Below are positions 51,858 to 59,567 of a stretch of DNA of 64,000 nucleotides, in pieces (within the stretch, counting starts at the first letter, position 1; each line of letters begins with the position of its first letter). Source of the stretch: Paenibacillaceae bacterium (lineage in GTDB: Bacteria > Bacillota > Bacilli > Paenibacillales > Paenibacillaceae); contig REGQ01000006.1 of assembly GCA_004134985.1 (NCBI GenBank), positions 124,001 through 188,000 of the forward strand, in the 5' to 3' direction. Both the position numbers and the translations under genes were made by a program. The notes under the pieces were generated by a model that was given only the letters and a program-made list of their open reading frames with translations, ran no database searches and had not been told where the DNA came from.

Positions 51858-53132
51858 ATTAACATTAAGGAAGCGATATTTAATTTTGATGAAGAACGAG
51901 ACAGCGGTCTGAAGGGCTATGCGCTTTATGCGCGTTTGATTGACTGCATAGCAGAAGCGTTATGGGACAAATACGGCGTGCGTTACGAGCTGTATGCCAG
52001 TGAAGATCCGAACAGCGAATACTGGAAGTTGTTAGAAGAAGATGTACGGGGAGGCAAACAAGGGGTAGAACATGTGGGACGAATTTTTGACCGCATGGAG
52101 GAGCGTACATTTGCCTACGATGACGATAAAGAGCTGCCGGATTATGGCGTTCATTTGTCGATACGCAACAATGTGTTTGCCTATCCCGGGATGGGCGTTG
52201 CGCTGGCGCGAGTACCGGTATTTCGTGAGAATGGCATCTATACAGATGATTATGTCTTTGCCGTTAGCGATGGACAACTGCAGGAATTTCTCGGCAATGT
52301 CCGCACGCGTCAACGCGATCAGCAACTGGACAAGGTGACTGTGTTCACGGATCGCCGGCATGGCAACCACCGTGAGGACCAGCCGATTACGAGAACGGTC
52401 AGCCGTGCAGACGTGGTGATGGATGAAACGATCAAGAAGGAGATTTATCAGGCGCTGGACCAATTTTTCCACTCTGACCGATCCTTCTACCGGACATATA
52501 ATATTCCGTATAAACGGGGAATATTGCTCTATGGGCATCCCGGGAACGGCAAGACAACGTTGGTGAAGTCTATCGCCGGAAGCGTTCCTGGACCTGTGGC
52601 CTATTGGCAAATTACCGAGTTTACCAGCAGTGAATCGATTGACGAGGTGTTTGAAGCTGCGAACCGGCTTGCTCCTATGGTGCTTGTCATTGAGGATATT
52701 GACTCCATGCCGCAGGACGCACGCTCCTTCTTTCTGAATACACTTGATGGGGCGACGTCCAAGGAAGGGATTTTTCTGATTGGGACAACCAATTACCCGG
52801 AGAAAATCGATCCCGGTCTAATGAACCGCGCAGGCAGGTTTGACCGCTCCTATGAAATCAAGCAACCTGATGAAGCACTGCGTTTGCAATATTTGCGCTA
52901 CCGCGATTTTCAGCAGTTTGCAGGCGACGAAGGAACCGGAGAGGCAGCGCGCTTGACCGAAGGTTTTTCGCTGACCCAGCTAGGTGAGCTGTATGTAAGT
53001 GCAGCACTGGAATGGCATGAAGCAAACTATGTGGATATTAGAGCTATAATACAGGCAATGCGGGGCGAACTCGACAAGGGGCGCAAGCAAGAATGGTTGA
53101 AGGACCACAACAAGTCAATGGGATTTCTCTAG
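51858..53132 (+). CDS. AAA+ ATPase, apparently started at AUU
   Basis: About 424 residues. The C-terminal half is a classic AAA domain: [22 protein letters not shown] (Walker A), [11 protein letters not shown] (Walker B), [23 protein letters not shown] (sensor 1 and second region of homology). The N-terminal ~200 residues are of unknown fold. The layout is close to BCS1/FtsH-like AAA proteins of bacilli. The only ribosome binding site, GGAGGC at 51844-51849, points to ATT 51858, giving [29 protein letters not shown] at the N-terminus. The first conventional start, TTG 51936, has no site and would remove 26 plausible residues. A client or partner is not evident. Confidence 0.8.
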   Translation: MNIKEAIFNFDEERDSGLKGYALYARLIDCIAEALWDKYGVRYELYASEDPNSEYWKLLEEDVRGGKQGVEHVGRIFDRMEERTFAYDDDKELPDYGVHLSIRNNVFAYPGMGVALARVPVFRENGIYTDDYVFAVSDGQLQEFLGNVRTRQRDQQLDKVTVFTDRRHGNHREDQPITRTVSRADVVMDETIKKEIYQALDQFFHSDRSFYRTYNIPYKRGILLYGHPGNGKTTLVKSIAGSVPGPVAYWQITEFTSSESIDEVFEAANRLAPMVLVIEDIDSMPQDARSFFLNTLDGATSKEGIFLIGTTNYPEKIDPGLMNRAGRFDRSYEIKQPDEALRLQYLRYRDFQQFAGDEGTGEAARLTEGFSLTQLGELYVSAALEWHEANYVDIRAIIQAMRGELDKGRKQEWLKDHNKSMGFL

Positions 53133-53206
53133 AGTTAGAGAATAGCAGGGGATCGCACGCGCGGCAAAGCGGCTGCCAGATGCGGTTCCCTGTTTTTTGT
53201 TCCTAT

Positions 53207-53254
53207 AAAAGAGACTGTCGCACAGCGATGATTGCTGTGATGACAGTCTCTTTT
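53207..53254 (+). terminator. Bidirectional terminator after the AAA+ gene
   Basis: AAAAGAGACTGTC (53207-53219) and GACAGTCTCTTTT (53242-53254), with an inner CACAGC/GCTGTG helix. A- and T-runs on both sides suit the convergent genes. Confidence 0.8.
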
Positions 53255-53284
53255 ACGCCGACCCGGTTCTTGGATAATAGCTGA

Positions 53285-53305
53285 GCGGCCAGTTGTTCCG
53301 TTATT
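53285..53305 (+). repeat. Dispersed intergenic repeat, GCGGCCA..GTTCCG family
   Basis: GCGGCCAGTTGTTCCGTTAT, a single copy of the family at 11948 and 44090, between the terminator and the end of the next minus-strand gene. Confidence 0.55.
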
Positions 53306-53318
53306 GCTCATAATGAGC

Positions 53319-54281
53319 CTAAGGACGATCAATATTCTTCACCAGGGAAAACTCCACCCTGTCTACTTTCCAACCTTTATCCTTGTATACGAGAATAGCT
53401 TTGCGATATAGTGTAAGGCTGTCTTCGCCGAATCCATCGTCTGCTGGAGGCAGCAACAATGATTGCGTAATTTGAGCTGTATTTTGGTCGATATAGCTGG
53501 TTGCAGAAGGGTAGATCGTGTTAAAGCGTTGCCGGTGCTCCAGTCCTTTATTGTTAACCAAGGCGTTAATGAAACGATCTGTAAAATAAGGCCTGAAATG
53601 CGTCCGGATTTGTTGAATAGCGGATACGTCTGCCGCTTCATTCAATTTATCGACATAGATTTGAATCTGTCTGGACGTCATTCGTTTCTCGGATGGAAGC
53701 TGAACACGCGGTTTGGCTATGTTGACAGTAAGCTGCTTGCCATCCAGTGCAATGCTAGCTTGCTGCAGCGGCTGATCCCACTTAATGTCTGCTCCGAACG
53801 CTTGGCTTACAAAACGCAGAGGCACATAAGACAAGCCGGACTTTTGCTCCGCAGGCACGTCAAGCAGCAGCTCGGATTGGTTGATCTTCACCTTTGGAGA
53901 CCCAATCGTCAGGATAAGCTCCACGTCATCCTTGTTGATCGTTATTGTTTTTAGCTGCTGGTTCCACTTGACGGCGGCTCCCAGATGCTCTGAAACGATC
54001 CGCAGCGGAACAAGCACCCTGCCTTCTTTCATCAGCCCGTCACTGATAACGACAGGCGAACTCTCCGCGGCGGTCTGAGCCGTCCATGCCGAACCAATGA
54101 GCAGGGCGGATGCGAGAAGAGAAACCGTTATTTTTCTGGCCAATTTGGCTATACGGAATGAACGGAGATGTCGGTGCTTTAGCCATGCATCGCTGCGAGC
54201 GGTGCCGGCACCTTGCCGGTTAAATTGTGTATTCAAGGGAGCCGCATCGTCCGGGCAACAGCTAGTAGTTGTGTTTCTCAT
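53319..54281 (-). CDS. Exported protein with copper-amine-oxidase N-terminal-like domain
   Basis: A 320-residue protein. An unusually long basic leader precedes a hydrophobic signal segment at ~res 45-70 (KITVSLLASALLIGSAWTA). Residues ~75-200 form a Cu_amine_oxidN1-like repeat region (LMKEGRVLVPLRIVSEHLGAAVKWNQQLKTITI and LSYVPLRFVSQAFGADIKWDQPL), a wall-associated stalk domain common in Paenibacillus; no amine oxidase is implied. The C-terminal ~110 residues (RIQ-type helices, then LYRKAILVYKDKGWKVDRVEF) look like an NTF2-like domain. ATG 54281 has AAAGGAGG at 7-nt spacing; ATG 54287 is too close to it. Confidence 0.82.
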   Translation of the reverse strand: MRNTTTSCCPDDAAPLNTQFNRQGAGTARSDAWLKHRHLRSFRIAKLARKITVSLLASALLIGSAWTAQTAAESSPVVISDGLMKEGRVLVPLRIVSEHLGAAVKWNQQLKTITINKDDVELILTIGSPKVKINQSELLLDVPAEQKSGLSYVPLRFVSQAFGADIKWDQPLQQASIALDGKQLTVNIAKPRVQLPSEKRMTSRQIQIYVDKLNEAADVSAIQQIRTHFRPYFTDRFINALVNNKGLEHRQRFNTIYPSATSYIDQNTAQITQSLLLPPADDGFGEDSLTLYRKAILVYKDKGWKVDRVEFSLVKNIDRP

Positions 54282-54370
54282 TTGCATTCCTCCTTTTTTA
54301 AGTGATTAACCCGTTTAGATAAAGTTGAATAACGAGGCCGCTTCATGTCCTGCGAAGGCTCAACCAGGGA

Positions 54371-55041
54371 TTAGTTATCATCCAGCTTATAATATTTAAT
54401 TTGCTTTGCCTTCTGGGCAGCTTCAAACAGTTCAGATTGAAATGCGATATAATCATCCGCATCATTGATTTCTTCATCCGTTAACAACTTTCCATACAGT
54501 TTACCGATATAAATTGATTTCTCATATTGATCCAACACCAAATCACTCTGCCAAAACTCTCTTCACTCAGACCGGTAATCCGAATTCTATTCTCCATGAG
54601 GTTAGCAATTAGCGCTTGGTCGGGATCCTTAGGGTCATACGCCTTTAAAAATAATCTTTGTTCTGCGATGTATTCATTGACTTCCTCGTGTGTTACGGTT
54701 ATTCCCAACTCCTTGGCTTGCACCACTGCAAGGTCTGAGGTGATCAACTCATTCAACAATTCCCGGTCACTTGGGATGCTTATATCTTTATTATCTAGGT
54801 CATACATTAATTCTGCATGATGTTTATAGAACAAAAAGCGATCATTTGTAATTTCGAATCCGGGGCCTTTAGCAATTGCAGCCTCTTTGGATTTCATATC
54901 ATTTTCATTCATTTTTTTCTTGATTACATCAAACTCTTCACTAATATTATATTTTTGCGATGTTCCAGAAGCAATAGCCGTAATGGCGCCAATTATTAAA
55001 AGAAGCAATACTGAACTTATAACGATCCACTTTTTTCGAAT
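54371..55041 (-). pseudogene. SurA-N-like membrane/secreted protein, frameshifted, AUU start
   Basis: Two frames join into one plausible 223-residue protein. Frame 1 runs from ATT 55041 (AGGAGGG 9 nt upstream; RKKWIVISSVLLLLIIGAITAI membrane/signal segment) through a helical SurA-N/trigger-like domain (LLNELITSDLAVVQAKELGITVTHEEVNEYI, the typical foldase-chaperone motif) to LSEESF. At a run of four T (plus-strand A, 54554-54557) one base is missing. The other frame continues WQSDLVLDQYEKSIYIGKLYGKLL to the stop at 54371. No PPIase domain is present. It could be a true frameshift mutation, a sequencing error in a homopolymer, or slippage. The first conventional start would be TTG 55008, without a ribosome site and inside the hydrophobic segment. 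Confidence 0.75.
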
Positions 55042-55214
55042 GGATAACGCCCTCCTATAATGTAAGGGGTTGAATTAGCGAACCCCTCATTGTTAATATT
55101 TACTATGTTCGATCATGAGACAAAAATACAAGTGAAGATAGTCTAGCCTTTGACCCGATAACTTCGTAATGCCTCCATCATAACATATTGAGAAATAACT
55201 CAGCGACATCATGC

Positions 55215-55239
55215 TATAATAGCATGTAAGCGCTTGAAA
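55215..55239 (+). promoter_or_regulatory. -10 box and cre (CcpA) site of the third sugar locus regulator
   Basis: The -10 TATAAT (55215-55220) is followed at 55224-55239 by ATGTAAGCGCTTGAAA, which fits the cre consensus WTGNAANCGNWWNCAW at all but one position. Overlap with the start site predicts CcpA repression when preferred sugars are present. The -35 is poor. Confidence 0.6.
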
Positions 55240-55285
55240 TGACAGAATATGTACTTCCTGCTGGAAGATAAAGGGGAGCCCGTTT

Positions 55286-57538
55286 GTGAGAAAATCCTGG
55301 TTTTATCGTCTGTTCTTTTCCTATTTCCCAATATTGTTTGCGTTGTCATCTGTGCTGATTCTATTAACCTACCTGATGCTTAGTGAAATGTCGCGCAAGG
55401 AGACGATACATGCCAACGGGACCTATGTGCAGCATGTCGTACAGCTTATTGACCACACCTTGCGGGAAATTGACGGGATGCTGATCCAGGAGTTGGAGAC
55501 GGATGAGAAGATCAGTCAGTTTTTCCGCCATCGCCCTTCAGAGGATGACAGTACACATTATAATGTATACGAGATTTCCAAAAAAATAAATCAGCTGGTC
55601 TCTTTTAATACTTTCATCGATTCGGTCTATCTATATCGCAATAGCGATGACATGGTCATGAGCGCCAATACGCTGGTGCCGCTCAGCCAATTTGGCGATC
55701 GTGCTTTTATTGAGGCGCGCCAGGATTCGGACCAGCTCTTTGAATTATCCCCCAGACGTACCTATCAGGAATTCCGGCATCAGGAGCTGTTCCCTGCCTC
55801 CGTTGTTTCATTGGTCAGACAGTATCCGCTGTTGGAGGGCAGACAAGGGCTTGTCGTCATCAACATCAGTTTGTCTGCAATGGAGCGAATGCTGGCGGAT
55901 CTCTCCGGCGGAAGCATCAGCTTCGTCCATATTAAGGACTGGCAGGGCAATACTGTAGCCAACCAGCAGCAGAAGGGAGCGCCGCCCGGCACGGTGCTCT
56001 CGGAATATACATCGGATTATACAGGCTGGGTCTATAAGGGAGGGGTACGTGATGTCCAACTGTTCCGGTTCGCTTCCGTGCTCTCCTATGTTTGGGTGGC
56101 TGGCGGCATTCTGGCCGTTATCGCCGGCAGCATCTGGCTGGCTTACGTCACGAGGCGCAATTACAAGCCGATCGAAGCGCTGATGAGCAGAATGAACATG
56201 TACATGTCGCAAAAGAACAATGAGCTGGAGCAGAGCGGGCCGGATGAATTTTTGTTCATTGAGCGGGCGCTGGACATGCTGATGGAACAGTCCAATGCCT
56301 ATCAAAAGATGCAGGAGGAGGATGCGCTGTTCCGCAAGCGGTATTTCTTCACCGAGCTGCTGGAGGGCAGCAGACCGATCGGCCTGGCCGAATGGAGACA
56401 GGAGCTTGAGCGCTACGGATTGCCTGACGGCTTCCAGGAGCTGGGTGTCGTAATCTATGAGATTGATCAATATACCCAATTGACTGGACGGTATTCCTAC
56501 CGTGATTTTAACCTGCTCAAGTTCGTCCTGAACAGCGTCATCAAGGAAATGGCTGACAGCTGTCCGGTAACCGTCTGGACGGAGTGGACCGAGCAGCACC
56601 GGCTTGTGGCGCTGTATCGTACGACAGACAGCGGGGATAGCTGGGAGGAGCAGGCCAGGATGCAGGCAGAGCAGGTGCGGGCCTGGGTGGAGAAAAATGT
56701 TGCGTACACCATCACAGCAGCCATCGGCTCTGCACAGGAGATGTTGGAGGAGGTTCCGGCCTCTTACACGCATGCGCTTCATGCGCTTGCTTATAAATCC
56801 AGCGTCGGGCTCAATCGTGTGCTGCTGTATGGCGAACATACAGCAGAGCCTTCAGCGGGCAGCGGCAAAGCGGGCTCGCGGGATCTGTTCCGTATGATCC
56901 GCGAGCTGGCCCATGCCTTCCGTACAGGCGAAGGGGACTGGCTGGAGCTGTATGATCAGTTGTTTATTGAGGTGCGCCTGGGCCGCCTTACCAGAGAGGA
57001 ATATGTACAGCTTTTTAATACGATTGTCCAGCAGATCCAGCGTGAGCTGGCAGCCTTCCCGGAGAAGGTGCTGGAGCTGTGGCAATCCGGAGTGCTGCCA
57101 CGGCTTGCCCAAGTCCGTGATACATTCGATCTGGCAGAGGAGGCTCAGACCGAATATGCCTCCATCCTGACGGAGTTCCAACAGCAGCTGCAAGAGATTC
57201 GGAGCAGCAGCAGCCACCATGCCCTTATCGTTGAAGTGAAAGGCTATATTGAGCAGGAATATGCCAATCCGGATATGTCCCTTAATCATCTGTGTGAACG
57301 TTTCGGCCTGAATGGCAAATATCTCAGCCGCCTGTTCAAAGAGGCCGTCGGGGAGAAGCTGGTTGATTATCTGGTACGGGTACGCATCGAGGAAAGTCAG
57401 CGGTTGCTCCGCATGACCAGTCTGTCCTTGCAGGAAATCGCCAATTCGGTAGGTTATATGCATGATATTTCCTTTATCCGCGCCTTCAAGAAGCTGGTGG
57501 GAACAACGCCTGGCGATTATCGCAAACATCATGTTTAA
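55286..57538 (+). CDS. Membrane-bound AraC-family regulator with extracellular sensor
   Basis: A 750-residue one-component regulator. Membrane segment at ~res 10-32 (YFPILFALSSVLILLTYLML), extracellular Cache-like sensor to ~265, second membrane segment (VLSYVWVAGGILAVIAGSIWLAYV), HAMP-like helix, long cytoplasmic linker, and the AraC domain at the end (LNHLCERFGLNGKYLSRLFK, LQEIANSVGYMHDISFIRAFKK, TPGDYRK). It should sense a sugar outside and activate the adjacent transporter operon (57747-63277). The start is GTG 55286 after AAGGGGAG. A cre site lies over its promoter. Confidence 0.92.
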   Translation: MRKSWFYRLFFSYFPILFALSSVLILLTYLMLSEMSRKETIHANGTYVQHVVQLIDHTLREIDGMLIQELETDEKISQFFRHRPSEDDSTHYNVYEISKKINQLVSFNTFIDSVYLYRNSDDMVMSANTLVPLSQFGDRAFIEARQDSDQLFELSPRRTYQEFRHQELFPASVVSLVRQYPLLEGRQGLVVINISLSAMERMLADLSGGSISFVHIKDWQGNTVANQQQKGAPPGTVLSEYTSDYTGWVYKGGVRDVQLFRFASVLSYVWVAGGILAVIAGSIWLAYVTRRNYKPIEALMSRMNMYMSQKNNELEQSGPDEFLFIERALDMLMEQSNAYQKMQEEDALFRKRYFFTELLEGSRPIGLAEWRQELERYGLPDGFQELGVVIYEIDQYTQLTGRYSYRDFNLLKFVLNSVIKEMADSCPVTVWTEWTEQHRLVALYRTTDSGDSWEEQARMQAEQVRAWVEKNVAYTITAAIGSAQEMLEEVPASYTHALHALAYKSSVGLNRVLLYGEHTAEPSAGSGKAGSRDLFRMIRELAHAFRTGEGDWLELYDQLFIEVRLGRLTREEYVQLFNTIVQQIQRELAAFPEKVLELWQSGVLPRLAQVRDTFDLAEEAQTEYASILTEFQQQLQEIRSSSSHHALIVEVKGYIEQEYANPDMSLNHLCERFGLNGKYLSRLFKEAVGEKLVDYLVRVRIEESQRLLRMTSLSLQEIANSVGYMHDISFIRAFKKLVGTTPGDYRKHHV

Positions 57539-57544
57539 GCTGGT

Positions 57545-57572
57545 AAAAGCCTTGCTGCGCAGGGCTTTTTTC
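57545..57572 (+). terminator. Terminator of the membrane-AraC gene
   Basis: AAAGCC.TGC and GCA.GGCTTT pair around a 3-nt loop, followed by TTTTCC, 7 nt after the stop. Confidence 0.75.
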
Positions 57573-57645
57573 CTTTTGGCTAGCCGGGGATTTGCGGTTA
57601 GTCCACTGTTTTTTTCCTTTCGGTTAGCCCGTAGAAACATGTAAA

Positions 57646-57675
57646 TTGCACCTGAGACGCCAAGGCAGTTATAGT
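57646..57675 (+). promoter_or_regulatory. Promoter of the third sugar ABC operon
   Basis: -35 TTGCAC (57646-57651), 18-bp spacer, -10 TATAGT (57670-57675), 72 bp before the ATG of the binding protein. An AraC-type activator site is expected upstream, but I could not define one. Confidence 0.5.
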
Positions 57676-57746
57676 GCAAGTGTGTCATGCAGCCACATGC
57701 AAAACGGATGACGGATGACAACATTAGCAAGGGGGAGTTTTAGTTC

Positions 57747-59441
57747 ATGACGAATCGACTATGGAAATACAGGCTGGGTCGGGGTCTTGCCATTGCAATC
57801 GCCACCATGATGCTGCTCGGAGGGTGCAGTCAGGGGGGCGGCAATCCGGCGCCGGATAACACACAAAAGAAGGGTAACGCGACGATTGAACAGCCGAAGC
57901 CGCAGGAGAGCGGCGCAGAGAAAGAGAGAGGGCAGATCACCGTATCCGTCTATGACCGCAATAACATTCCTCCAGAGGAAGGAAGCTGGGATAAGAACCG
58001 CTGGACCGACTGGATTAATGAGAACGGACCCGCGAATGTGAAATTCGTACCGGTCCCCCGCTGGGAATCCTTGCAGAAGCTGAATGTATTGTTCGCCAGC
58101 AAGACAGCGCCGGATCTGATTCTGGAATATGATACCGGCTACCGCAATCAATGGTACGCCCAAAAGCTGCTGCAGCCCATTGACGACATGGTAGAGCAGC
58201 ACAGCACGACCTACAAAGCTCTAATGGAGCAGTTCCCGCAGCTCCGCAAGCTTGGCACGAAGGATGACGGGAAACTGTATGAGATTGGACGGGTGTATCC
58301 TCTTACGGCAGGTCATCAGCTGTTTATCCGTCAGGACTGGCTGGATGAGCTGAAGCTGGAAATGCCAAAGACAGCCGGGGAGCTGCTGGAGGTTGCCAAA
58401 GCCTTTGCGGCGCAGGACCCTGACCGCAATGGAGCGGCAGATACGTTCGGCTTGAATCTGAGCGGAAATGGCTTCTCAATCCTCTCTCATATGTTCGGCT
58501 TTGGAGAGGTGATGTGGCGCTTTGAGGGCGACCAGTTCATTCATGAATGGGATCGTCTGCATGCGGCGGTGGCTTTCCAGAAGGCATTGTTTGATGCAGG
58601 AGTGGCAGATAAGGATTTCCTGGCTGACAAAAATGGCGAGAAAGCCAAGCAGGATTTCCTGACCGGCAAGCTGGGTATTTATTTGCACCAGTCGCTCAAC
58701 GTCAATGACTACGATACATTCAAGCAGAACAACCCGGATGCCAAGCTGGCCATTCTGCCGCTGCCCTCCTCTGAATACGGGCAGTTCAGTCCGGTTATCG
58801 GAAGTCCGATACAGATGGTTGGTGTGGTGAATACAACGGCGAAGGATACGAAGGCCATTATGGAATACATCGACTTTATGATTGAGCCGGATCATGCCCG
58901 GACGATTATTAACGGCACCGAAAATGAGCATTGGCAGAACAATGAGCAGGGCTGCCCGGCGCCGATAGATGCGGAGAAGAACAAGATGGAAGTATCTTAC
59001 ACCGGCGATCTTGGCATGCTGGCCTCGCATCTGCTGTTCGGCAAATGTGCTTTCACTGCCCAAAAACCGCAGGATACCGATACACAAAAGACACTGCGCG
59101 AGCTGCTGCTGGCTGCGGATGAGGCCTATGTGTCCGAGGAGCGGCCGATTCCGACCTTGAAGCCAGAGTGTTTGCCGGTACTGCCGCAGGAGCTGTCCAT
59201 GATTGTCAAAAACGTAGATCAGCAAATCAAGGACATCTGGCTGAAGGCGATTGTCAGCGGCAAATCCTATAATGCGGATCAGGCGCTGGCAGATGCGAAG
59301 CGCATCTGGGAGAGCGCCGGCGGATTGCAGGTAGATGCCTTCTATGCCGACTGGTATAAGGACAACAAAGAGAATGCCTTCCTGCTTGACGATTTGTACC
59401 AGTTTGGTTCGGATGCAGTGAAGCTATACGCGGATAAATAA
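57747..59441 (+). CDS. Extracellular solute-binding lipoprotein, transporter 3
   Basis: A 564-residue lipoprotein of the LplA-like family. The signal peptide (RLGRGLAIAIATMMLLGGC) has the lipobox LLGGC, then a Gly/Asn/Pro/Gln linker; the mature part includes VLFASKTAPDLILEYDTGYRNQWYAQKLLQPIDDMVEQH and LGTKDDGKLYEIGRVYP, typical of this class. ATG 57747 has AAGGGGG. It heads an operon with a putative toroid enzyme and two permeases. It is related to, but clearly distinct from, the binding proteins at 726 and 9935, so a different oligosaccharide is likely. Confidence 0.9.
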   Translation: MTNRLWKYRLGRGLAIAIATMMLLGGCSQGGGNPAPDNTQKKGNATIEQPKPQESGAEKERGQITVSVYDRNNIPPEEGSWDKNRWTDWINENGPANVKFVPVPRWESLQKLNVLFASKTAPDLILEYDTGYRNQWYAQKLLQPIDDMVEQHSTTYKALMEQFPQLRKLGTKDDGKLYEIGRVYPLTAGHQLFIRQDWLDELKLEMPKTAGELLEVAKAFAAQDPDRNGAADTFGLNLSGNGFSILSHMFGFGEVMWRFEGDQFIHEWDRLHAAVAFQKALFDAGVADKDFLADKNGEKAKQDFLTGKLGIYLHQSLNVNDYDTFKQNNPDAKLAILPLPSSEYGQFSPVIGSPIQMVGVVNTTAKDTKAIMEYIDFMIEPDHARTIINGTENEHWQNNEQGCPAPIDAEKNKMEVSYTGDLGMLASHLLFGKCAFTAQKPQDTDTQKTLRELLLAADEAYVSEERPIPTLKPECLPVLPQELSMIVKNVDQQIKDIWLKAIVSGKSYNADQALADAKRIWESAGGLQVDAFYADWYKDNKENAFLLDDLYQFGSDAVKLYADK

Positions 59442-59567
59442 CAAAGACAGGAGAAGGGAGGCAGCTGTTGTGCTGCTTCCCTCCCTTATAAAAGAGCGGA
59501 GACTAATGCTGCTATACAAAATAATAAAGCTGGGGCGACATTGCATTATACAAGGAAGGGGAGGGCG

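Noticed and set aside
53319-54281. Copper amine oxidase enzyme
   Set aside because: Only the small N-terminal-like stalk repeat is present; there is no catalytic domain, so an oxidase function is not supported.
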